From Verticillium longisporum (taxonomy: Eukaryota > Ascomycota > Sordariomycetes > Glomerellales > Plectosphaerellaceae), in assembly GCA_019188255.1 (NCBI GenBank), contig JAETXT010000003.1:4588001-4652000 (forward strand): 64,000 nt of DNA. Reading direction: 5' to 3'. The notes below the pieces were generated by a model, which did no database searches, was not told the DNA's origin, and saw nothing but the letters and a program-made list of their open reading frames with translations. The translations under genes were made by a program, and so were the position numbers. This document shows, one piece after another, positions 46,943 to 57,989 of this stretch. Within the stretch, counting starts at the first letter, position 1; every line of letters begins with the position of its first letter.

Positions 46943-48024
46943 GATGACTTGGATTGCCTGATAGGTATAAGTGGGAAATGTACGTGAATGGCGTAGGACA
47001 ATGATCTAGTGAGGAGTGGGTGATGAATATGAATGTGTAGGATATCTCCAGAATGACCTTGGCCAGGCGGGACACCCTTCTCCTTTAACTGTCCCTCCAC
47101 CTCTACAATTGTGAGGCCATCTGGGTGATACCCATAGCCGCGGTGGTGCTGACGGGGCGAATGCTACGGCCACTGATGCCTGTGATGTCAGCAAACGTTG
47201 GTTACCTCTGCGGCACAGTAGATGTGACCCAACGACGAGCAATCAGATGAGCCTATTGCAACAAATCGCCAGTTGGAGGGGGGTGGGATCTGCAGGATTC
47301 GATACTGCGCCACGTCCCAAATCCCCCGATTTCCAGAAGTTTAGGCTCCTAGCTCGGATGTTGGCCCATCAGGACCCTAGGACACAGCGTAACACACACA
47401 GCCTTGTGGGCCGCCGAGCAACGCCGGCCGGTCATGTGTGCTGTGCATCAACCCTTTGGCTGGGTCGCTTGGGGGCGATGAACGTGTTTTCTGGTCTTGG
47501 CGTCCGGGCCTATCTGCTGGAAGCGGCCTGGCTGGGTCTACATTCAGCGTGCTGTATTCCTAGGGGATGATACCTCAAAGCAAGCCGCTAGATCGAGTTG
47601 TTCTGATAGCTTTCCTGGCTAGATACATCTCACACCTGGTGCTTGATACAGGGTAGCGCTCTGTAAGCCCAACAGAGAGTAGTAAAGCATTTTCAACAAT
47701 GACCGGAATGATGCATCACAGACCTGGGCATGTCCTTTGTCGAGGCTCCCATTTTCATAAGGCGTTGATTCGAGCCTCCAGACAAAGAACTATACTCGAG
47801 GTGCCATTTCTTTGGGCTTCAAACAAGGGTTGCCTCTCTTTCATTCTCGTCGCGCCGATTCATAAACGTGAGCTTCTGACACGACAAGACTCGGATTGAA
47901 TTCAGAAAGCCTTTACATTTGTTTCTGTCCCCGTCATCTCGCGATAACAAACATTGATCGTCAACTGCCTTGAACGTTCACATAACGACTCCTTCATACA
48001 TCTATCGGCTCGAAAGTCACCGAC
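46943..48024. other. intergenic, divergent promoter region
   Basis: About 1.1 kb between the coiled-coil gene (minus) and the large plus-strand gene at 48025. No protein-like frame; nothing else recognised. Confidence 0.4.
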
Positions 48025-51000
48025 ATGCCTTTTGGGTACAGGACTGCGGCGGCGAGTGACTCGCCCTGGGATCGGGAGTATGGGACTGCAACAGACAAGG
48101 TCTTCATCCCACCAGGACGGTCAGCCATGGACCCGGCCTTCCCCCCTATGGACCCACGGACATTTCATCCCCTGAGCGCAGACCATCAGAATGTCTTGGA
48201 CATTCATCATCCGAACCCGATAGACAAGCCTTCGCCACCTGAACTGGATGCGTTGTTCTACTCGGAAAGTTCTCAGATGATGGACTTCCATGGCCTGCGA
48301 ACCTTTGAGGCCGCAGCACTTCATAATCCCGCCTGGAGCCAGAACCGACTGGACGAGGTCAACGTGCCTGTCAACGAGAACAGATGGCTGAACGTTTTTA
48401 AAAAGATACGATGGTGTTCATTCGAGAGACCCATTATAGAAACCTCGCCAGGATTGGCTGCAGCTGGATTTGGCATGGCCGACGATTGGAGCGTGGACAA
48501 TCCGGCCGTCTGGGGTCCGTTGTCCACGTCAATTGAGTTGGCCAACCGCATCATTCTGCAGTCCTTCAAGACACCATGGTAAGTCGTGAAAGAGAACGGC
48601 CCTTCAGTTGTGTTGGGTGAGTTTGAGCCTCATAATTGCTTACCATGTTGCAACGAAGGATGCAGGCGCTCTTGACGCCAGAGAATTGGGCCACAGAGTA
48701 TCGCGACACTCAAGACGCCCGCCGACAGTTCCCAGTGATACCGAACACTCCAGTGCCCGTTTTCTTTCCGGATCCAAATCGGCCAGACAAGACAGAAGAG
48801 CAGTGCAAGCAATATTTTCAGGGTCTTTTGCGACACAAAAGCCACTGTGGCATTTGCATGCTGACACGGATGACCGTAGCAGGGTCTGGATGGGATTTGC
48901 AGCTACCAACAGAAGAGCAGACCTTGCTTCAGATTCGGGATTCGGCCACTTTATCAATCATCTTGCTGCCTTCGTCGACGTAGACCCCTTACGAACCATG
49001 TTGAGCCCCAACGCTACGTCGCATTCTCGCTACATTGCGAGGGCCATGTTGGCCATTACAGTATGTCTTTCCGTGCTCCTCACAGCTGTCATTGTTAACA
49101 CGGTAATCTTCCAGATAAGCCATGAGCTCATGGTAAGTACAAAGCAGTTCTTATGCGTACACAGGCAGATATGCTTTAGTCCATACTGATGAACCACGCC
49201 ACAGCACATATTGCTCCTTCAAATCTTCAAGCTGAGAGGTTGGTTATCTCGCGGCGAGCAAATAGTAAGTTCCATGGAAGATACAATCCTTGAATTAAAA
49301 GAAAGCTAACAGCAGTGCTCTCTAGTTCTTCAATGGAGAACGTATGGCCGAGTTGGGCCACTCCTTTATCCAAAACTTCTTCGGAAATGCTGTTGAAAAT
49401 GTGCCATTGAGACTAGGAAGATACATGTCATTGCGTGGACCCGTGGCCGGCTCTGGGCCCTTCTTCAACGCTTACTCGACCTTTTTCCCCGAATCTCATA
49501 TCTCGCTGAACAGCTTCAGTGCCATTGTACACGTCGTTCCCGATCAGCCGGCAGACCCTCTGGCATACAGGAAGGATACAAAGTACACACAGCCGGTGTT
49601 TTGGTTTCGTTCCCTGAGCGATCCCATTTTCTGGAGCACCCATGTCAGAAACTTTGGCCAGCCGGCCTTGCAATGCCCACTCTTCCTGCCAGGGACTGTA
49701 GTAACGCCGACTGATGGGAACATGTATCATGAACACACCAGGTGGGATGTTGCTGCCGCGAACTTGATGACAGCCAACTTTCAAAACGACATGCAGACGG
49801 CAAGCGCCGACCTCAGCCTGGTGCGGCACGCCGTAGCGACGTGGCGACCATGGCATCACCGAGCTCATGCGCAGTGGGCTGCAACCGTATACAGTCACGA
49901 GCAAAATCGGGGCCACTATACAACATGGTGGATTGTTTCCAACCCCCAATTGCAGGCATCGCCGGGCCACTGAAGGAACACAAGGCTGCGAATTTCGTGG
50001 CCAAAGTGACGGCCCCGTGGTTTAGACAATACGTCACCAGCTGGCAGACGTATCCGTATCCTCACTGGCCGGGGCATTTCCCAGACTTTGAGACCATGCA
50101 CCATTGTAAAAGGGCCAAATCCTTCTTCTACCAATCTATGGCCTTTCTCGTCGATGCAGCTCTCGCTCCCAGGGATCATGAGATCAGTTTTCAGGATCCG
50201 CCGCTACCTCCAGCGCCTCCCAGAACCTGGCGGCGAAGCGGGAACAAGCCCAATCCGGTTGGCTACGACCCGATCGTATATCACCAACAGCCCGCTCCAG
50301 AGCAGTACACTATCGAACCCAGACACCAGCCAAACAATCAATTTACAACAGAGATCCGAGTCCGCGCAAGAAACATTGATCTCGCGTACCGGTGCTACTG
50401 TATGTACAGGTGGTTCGTCCTGACGACTCAGCCTCTCGACGCCGCGTTCTTTGCGCAGTTGAGCTCGCACAAGGCTCAGCTGGTCGCTGTTCAGCAGTAT
50501 CTGGCCTCGCATCCGGGTGCTCCCCAGCCTTTGATCCCCTTCACCTTCCAGTTACCGCCGTACACCGAGACGGCACAGTTTCGTGCTGACAGCTTCAACG
50601 TCTTGGCGATGACGAAGATGCTGGAAATCAACCCATTGCGAGCTGTGCAGCAACAATTACAGCCTGGCCAAGACCCTTTTCAGGAGTGGCTTCAATTGCC
50701 TCAAGATACAGTACTGCAGCCTTTCCATGCACAGCTGGTGCGGACTATGGAAACCCGCGGCATCGAATACTTCACACTGGGCAGGCTATACGACCTGCGT
50801 GTTCAAGAGGATGATGTCCTCGTGCTGGTTTTCTTCGACTCGGAGATCGAGATTTTCAAGCTGGAAGATGTCATGCAAGTATTAATGATGACGGCTGAAG
50901 AGGTGCGCGATGAGATGGAGCCATCTGCCTACGGACACGTTCTTCAAAAGAATTTCAGTGACGAGTTCTACGCTGCAGAACATGGAATTCTGCCATTGGG

Positions 51001-52630
51001 ACGGGTAGCTCAGTGGCTACGCGAGGAGGATGTTGCCATTCGCGATGGCAAGGAGGGCCGCCCTCACTGGATCACGGCGGCTGGGTTTGTCTATGATTTG
51101 ACAGGTTTGCTTCACCCTAAATTTTCTCTTCGTGCAGCCGAAAGCATCTGACGCCTTACAGACTTGGAAGAACTGGCTTCAGAAAGCCAGTCGAACCTGG
51201 TGGAGACACTGATGAGCGCCCCTGGGAGCAACCCGATCCCACGTGTATTCCTTGGAGATCACGACTTTGACGAGGCACTAGCACTGATAGAGCCTCTAAA
51301 GATTGGAATGACTCTTCCTTTCGGGTTGGCTGATGAATCTGGCTCGAAAGATGTACTTACAGATCATGAAATTGGATGGAATCAATTTCCTCAGACACGA
51401 CAGTACATCCAGATCCATGAACATGTCTACGACATCACTGGTATGCTCTAGTATACCGTCAGTCCGGCCCGCGTAATCCATGCTGATGAAAACTTGACAG
51501 ACTATGCCGACTGGCATCCTGGAGGCACAAGTATTTTGACCCATGCTGCCGGGACCAATGCTACGACCCTTTTTGAGGAGTATCATTCTGAGAATGGAGA
51601 AGACCTTTTGGAAGCCATCCAAGGCCTGCGGGTAGGGCGTATGGTGTCATCTCGTACTCGCTCCGAAAAACTCTCCACAACCGAAATTTGTATTCAGGAC
51701 ACGATCTTCGATATTGCGCCCCTTCAGGCGACAGAAGCGGAGTTATTTGTTGCCCTCAAACCCTACTGTGGAAGAGATACTTCGAAGAAAGTCCTCGCCC
51801 TAGAGCCCAGCATCGAGCCCTCAGAGACACACCCGTTGTTGCTGTTGTGCAACAGCAAGCCAGAGCTAATCGTCGCGAAAATACAGCACGGCATGGAAGA
51901 CTTGCCTGCCATGAACGAAGCTGAACTGGCGACCCATGACGGCGAGACATTCGATAGTCGTGGGTTTGCAGCGTCATATGTGGCTTACGACGGCGCTGTG
52001 TTTGATGTTACAACCCTGATGCAATACGGTCCAGGTCCTTTTACCGATGTTCTAGCCAGGTACCTCGGTAGTGATATCGGAACGGGTGCACAAGATGATC
52101 AACTCGGGCAACTATTGCAACAACATTTTCCGTTTCGAATTGTCGCCCGACTGGTCGAGCATGACGAGACCGTTGGAACAGTGGCTTCAGAAGCAAGTCG
52201 GTGGCAAGCCCATCGAGACTGGCCACTGACATACAGCGAGCTCAAAAACTATCTATTGCGTGAGGATGAGACGCAACAAGCCTCCTCGCCAGCGGACAAG
52301 AAATGCAAAGAGATGTCTCAAGAGCTGAGGAGCCCGTTTAATGCTCCAGAACATAACATAATCCAGGAAGATCCGAAGCCGAAACAAGAAAAGCGCTTAC
52401 CGGGAGAGCCATCGAGTATTTCATCAGGGAGGGCCATGAAGCTACAAGAGCTTGGACCGATGGCTTTGAAAAAGTTGCAAAAGCAACTAATGGCAAGTCG
52501 TGGATCACAGCCAAAGACAAAAAGAGTGCAGGAAGAGGCCGTCCGATCGGGATCGCGACGGAAGAAACGCTCCTTTGAGTCAGAGTCTTGGGTGAGGCAT
52601 GAGCCTATGAAGCGCGTTAGAGTAGCCTAG
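48025..52630 (+). CDS. giant protein: HExxH metalloprotease-like region plus cytochrome-b5-like repeats (frame broken twice)
   Basis: Seven exons: 48025-48578, 48659-49060, 49115-49132 (18 nt), 49205-49264, 49326-51104, 51162-51440 and 51501-52630. With two bases restored (a T or A in the runs at 48826-48840, and a G at 49909-49912) they encode about 1407 residues. HELMH (322-326), split by an intron before its last His, and EMGH-like AELGH (353-357) look like zinc-ligand motifs of a gluzincin-type metallopeptidase. From about 965 on there are several cytochrome-b5-like units. One is complete, with DWHPGG (His1037) and FEEYHS (His1060) as heme ligands; a later one has YGPG where HPGG is expected. 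The tail is basic (SRRKKR), a possible nuclear signal. No signal peptide or membrane helix is visible. Exact domain limits and the function are inference. Confidence 0.82.
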
Positions 52631-53874
52631 TCCTGTATTCCAAATAATGCGACGCGTCCGAATGCAGACATCATTCGTTGAAGCCCTCAAGCCTTTACTA
52701 TTGGCTTAAGTTATATTGGTATGGAGGAACATTAGCTTTGCTGACCTCATGCTGCAAGCCCAAATGGTTCAGAGCTCGATACTATTTGTCCTCGACTTTT
52801 GTTGTAGTGAGTCTCTGATTGTGCGATATTTGCCAGAGAAGCTTGTATAAGCGGACTGTGCAACATAAATCAACCACGTTCTTTTACTATAGAAAGCCTA
52901 CGCTGTAAGGTAAGGACCCCGAGCAAGGTACTCTTCCATTAGTAGAGCTATAGTAATATATGAAAAGTAGATTGTGACTGCTCTAGCAATATGTATTCCT
53001 ATAAATAATATACGGTTCATATCTGCAGAAGAGCTGACTAGCGCTGCTATTAATTCAATCAATTCAAATATTAGGAGTAGAATTAACTATTTAATATATT
53101 TCGGACTATAGATTTAACTATTTAAATTAATTAATTGGATTTAATACGGTTTAAATTAGTAAATAAAGCTATTATTAACTAGACGACTTACTAGAATAAT
53201 TAACGTTTATAGTATTAAATACTTAAGCCCTCCTAATATAATAGCGCTACTATAAAGCTAATTTCTAAGGTATTAGACCTCTTCTAGTATATCTAAAGCT
53301 ATCGTAAGCCTCTACGATATTAATATAAGCTTTATAAGGCTGAATACCCTCTTATAGTCGGTAGCTATTACTAGGATAATAAGGATATCGAGGGCTAAGC
53401 GGCTAATTATAGGGAATACCTCTTCTTAACTTATCTATTAATTAATAGGGTCCTTAATATCGGTAGTCTATATTAGGTTAAAGTAGAGGTATCGATTAAG
53501 TTTATAGTTTACTAGAATTACCCTCTAGTAATAATTATATATCTAATTATTAAATAGTATTAAGTTAATAGCTTATTATAATACCTATATTTCGTTAAAG
53601 CTTATAACTATTAATAGTATATCCTATTATAATAATAATTAACTTTAGTAATATCATCGCTCCTAATAGATATATAAGCTAGTACGAAACTTATAAAGCT
53701 ATATTAACTACTTTAACGTCGTCTATTACGCTTCTAGCTATCGTATTCCTAGCCTAGGGTAGAGGATAATAGCTATTATATATAATAGAGACTTTATTAG
53801 CTTAATATAGTATTAATTAAGCTTCTTCTATATATTTATAATAGAGAGATAGAAGTATTATTATAAATCTTTAA
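52631..53874. other. border and left arm of the RIP-mutated AT-rich block
   Basis: After the gene at 48025-52630, base composition falls from mixed to almost pure A/T at about 52,990. From there to 53,874 CA and TG are nearly absent while CG remains. This is probably a RIP-destroyed element of unknown class; read-through translations give no recognisable domain. Confidence 0.6.
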
Positions 53875-55929
53875 TATTAAGAGGGCTTTACTACTTATAT
53901 AAACCCTAATTTATTACTTTAGCTATACCTAAGAGCTCTAAATAGGTAGGGTAGGTAATATAAGACTTATAATAATTATTAATACTATCTCTCTAAATCA
54001 CCGCTACCTATATAAATTAGATATACCTCTCTAATTCACCGATTACGTAAGCTATGAATTATATACTCCTAAGAGCTATAAATCCTAGCCCCGGTAATTA
54101 CTATATTAGTAAACCCTATATAGTAATTACCGACCTAAGTAATCCCCTAATATTAGTTTAATACTAGCTATCTTTTCTTTATAGATAGGATTACTTAAGG
54201 GACTAATATCGGGCTCTATTACCTAGGTTAATAGCTACTCTAATATACTTATAATCCTCTAGTGTCTAGTATATTAGATCTATTATCCTAATCTATAAAA
54301 TAAATAAATAAATAAGTAAATAAGTAATAATAGGAGAATAATAGATAGAATAAGGAAAAACGTAGCTTAATACTACTATTCCCGTAAACGCTAAATCCCT
54401 AATCCCTAGCACTATAGATTAATTAAACTAGCTATTAAATAGCTCTCTAAGGAAACGAATTAAATTATAATTAAATAATAGGAATAAGCATTTAAACCTT
54501 TTAATAAAGGAAAAGAATAATAATTAAATAATATAATAGCTAATTATCTAGCGCTCTTATAATAACTAGATATAAGCTCCTAAAGTCTTTAAATCGCTAA
54601 TATATTAATAGAGGGTAGAAGAATAATTATTATTATTCCTTTATTAACTTTTTAATAGGAATAATAGAATTAAACTACCTTCGATAGGAATAATAGAATT
54701 AAACTACTTAAATAAAATTAATAGATCCTATTAAATTAATTTAGTAAATACTATATTCTATAGATCTATATATCTAGTTAATAAATTATAATAATTCTAT
54801 TCCTTTTACCTTTCCTCTTCCCTATAATAATTCTTTATTTTTAAGATTAGCTAGCCTAATCTACCTTTTTAGAGCTCTAACGATCAATAATTACCCCTTT
54901 TTACTACTCTCTCTCTCTCTCTTTCTACTCATCCTTAGCCTTAATAATACTACTTAAATATAAAGCCCTTATACCTATTACCCCTCCTATTAAGAGAGTA
55001 GTAAAGTATAAGAATATAGTTAATATTAATCGTAGGAGCTATTAACTAATATATAATATATATCTATAGAAATATCTATAAAGTCCCCTATTTTAAGTAC
55101 TTTAAGTTTTATTTTATTAATAAGTAAACTAAAATTAATATTAATAGTATATATTATAATTTAGAGCTTAAGGGCTCCTATTATTATAAATATACCTCTA
55201 AATACTCTTATAAATTAATATAAACTTCTACGATCTCTATTTTCTAATATCTATAGCTTTAATAATTATTATCTATAATCTAATTAGGGTATTTAAGCTT
55301 ATTATAAAGTTTTTAATTATTTAAGATAAGAATAATAAGCTAATAAGCTTTCTTTTTTATTATTTCCCTAATTATTTAATTATATAATCCGCTAATAGGG
55401 GATATAGGATATAGAGAAATAGTATAGTATTATTAAAAGTATATTATCGATTATTAAGGAGGAGGAGATAAAAGGGGGTAATAATCTTAATAAGGACTTT
55501 AATAATCTTTATAATACCGATTATAAAGTAGCTAAGCGGGCTATAGCTCTATAGCTCTTTAACTACCTCTAATAGGACTCGCTAGAATAATTAAACTCGG
55601 ATTCTTCGGATTCTAAGGCCTAGTCTACTTTATAGAGCGGTTATTTTACTATTTTATTAATCGTAAAGTTATCGTTTTTACTTCTAGAATATTCATTTTT
55701 AAGCTTTATTATATTTTTATTAATATTAATTACTTTTACCTTTTAATTATTCTTTTCTTAATATTTAACCTATCCTTTAATCCTAATTATAATTTTATTA
55801 AAGCTTATTAGTACTTCTAGTACTTAATTTAGCGCTCCTTTAATTATTAAATCTATAGGGTAATTACTTCTAGCGATCTAATAAATTTCATCGACTTTAT
55901 ATTCTTTATAGCTTTATTATAATACTATA
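53875..55929. repeat. ~2.06 kb direct repeat, copy A (LTR candidate), RIP-mutated
   Basis: It starts TATTAAGAGGGC and ends ATAATACTATA, consistent with original TG...CA ends after RIP. The same unit follows 2 bases later (copy B) and begins again at 63180 (copy C). A plus-strand relic frame near its right half (EEEAKGG..., ALRLFNYL..., LNSDSSDSEA-like words, with stops where Gln codons would be) shows that it once coded for a protein. Confidence 0.8.
54092..54132. repeat. 15-bp-arm inverted repeat inside copy A
   Basis: CGGTAATTACTATAT (54092-54106) and ATATAGTAATTACCG (54118-54132) are exact reverse complements with an 11-nt spacer. Copy B has the same structure at 56149-56189 with one C kept in the left arm. 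Confidence 0.9.
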
Positions 55930-55931
55930 AA

Positions 55932-57989
55932 TATTAAGAGGGCTTTACTACTTATATAAACCCTAATTTATTACTTTAGCTATGCCTAAGAGCTCTGAAT
56001 CGGTAGGGTAGGTAATATAAGGGTTATAATTATTAATAATTCTCTCTCTCTAAATTACTACTACCTACGTAAATTAGATATACCTATCTAATTCACTGAT
56101 TACGTAAGCTATAAATTACGTGCTCCTGAGAGCTATGAATCCCAGCCCCGGTAATCACTATATTAGTGAATCCTATATAGTAATTACCGACCTAGGTAAT
56201 CCCCTAATATTAGTTTAATACTAGCTATCTTTTCTTTATAGATAGGATTGCTTAAGGGACTAATATCGGGCTCTATTACCTATATTAATAGCTACTCTAA
56301 TACGCTTATAATCCTCTAGTCTCTAGCATATTAGATCTATTATCCTAATCTATAAAATAAATAAATAAATAAGTAAATAAATAATAATAGGAGAATAATA
56401 GATAGAATAAGGAAAAATATAGCTTAATACTACTATTCCCGTAAACGCTAAATCCCTAGTCCCTAGCGCTACGGATTAGTTAAACTAGCCGCTAAATAGC
56501 TCTCTAAGGAAACGAATTAAGTTATAGTTAAATAATAGGAATAGGCTTTTAAACCCTTTAATAAAGGAAATAAATAGTAATTAAATAGTATAATAGCTAA
56601 TTAAATAGCGCTCTTATAATAGCTAGATATGGGCTCTTAAAGTCTCTAAATCGCTAATATATTAATAGAGAATAAAAGAATAATTATTATTGCCCCTTTT
56701 ATTAGCTTTCTCGATAGGAATAATAGAATTAAACCGCCTTTAATAGGAATAATAGAATTAAACCGCTTAAATAGGATTAATAGATCCTATTAAGCTAGTT
56801 TAGTAAATACTATACTCTATAGATCTATATATCTAGTTAGTAAGTTATAGTAACTCTATTCCTTTTACTTTCCCTCTTCCTTATAATGATTCTTTATTTT
56901 TAAGATTAGCTAGCTTAATCTATTATTTTAGAGCTCCGATAATTATTAAATCCCTATTTTTACTATTCTCTCTTTCTCTCTTTTTCTCTTATCCTAGCCT
57001 CGATAATACCGCTTAAGCGTAAAGCCTTTACGCTTATTACCCCTCCTGCTAAGAGAGTAGCGAAGTATAAGAATCTAATTAATATTAATTATAGGAGCTA
57101 TTAATCTAGGATATAGTATATATACGTAGTAATATTCGTAAGGTCCCCTGCTTAGGGTATTTAAAGTCTTATTTTACTAATAAGTAAACTAAAATTAATA
57201 TTAATAATATATATTATAATTTAGAGCTTAAGGGTTCCCGTTACTATAAATATACTTCTAAGTACTTTTATAAACTAATATAAGCTTCTACGATCTCTAT
57301 TTTCTAGTATCTATAGCTCTAATAATTATTATCTATAGTCCGGTTAGGGCATTTAAGCCCGCTATAAAAATTTTAGCTATCTAGGATAAGAATAATAAAC
57401 TAATAAGCTCTCTTTTCTATTATTTCCCTAATTATCTAATTATACGATTAATTAATAGGGGATATAGGATATAGAGAAATAGTATACTATCGTAAAGGGT
57501 ATATTAACGATTATTAAAGAGGAGGAGGCGAAGGGGGGTAATAACCCTAATAAGGACCTTAATAGTCTTTATAATATTAACTATAAAGTAGCTAGGCGGG
57601 CTATAGCTCTACGGCTCTTTAACTACCTCTAGTAGGACTCGCTAGAGCAATTAAACTCGGATTCTTCGGATTCCGAGGCCTAGTCCGCTTTATAGAACGG
57701 TTACTTTACTATTTTACTAATTATAGGGTCGTCGTTTTTACTTCTAGGGTATTCGTTTTTAGGCTTTACTATATTTTTATTAATATTAATTGCCTTTACC
57801 CCTTAATTATTCTTTTCTTAATATTTAATTTATCCTTTAATCTTAATTATAACTTTATTAGAGCTTATTAGCGCTTCTAGTATTTAATTTAGCGCTCCCT
57901 TAATTATTATATCTATAGGGTTATCGCTTCTAGCGATCTAATAAATTTCATCGACTTTATATTCTTTATAGCTTTACTATAATACTATA
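55932..57989. repeat. ~2.06 kb direct repeat, copy B (LTR candidate), RIP-mutated
   Basis: Collinear with copy A over its whole length, with scattered C/T and G/A differences and the same start and end. It is somewhat less mutated than A in places (for example GGTAATCAC here, GGTAATTAC in A). It lies directly left of the copia-like body, where the downstream LTR of a minus-strand element is expected. Confidence 0.8.

Noticed and set aside
1..52630. Secondary-metabolite gene cluster
   Set aside because: There is no polyketide synthase, peptide synthetase, terpene cyclase or cluster regulator; the genes have unrelated functions.
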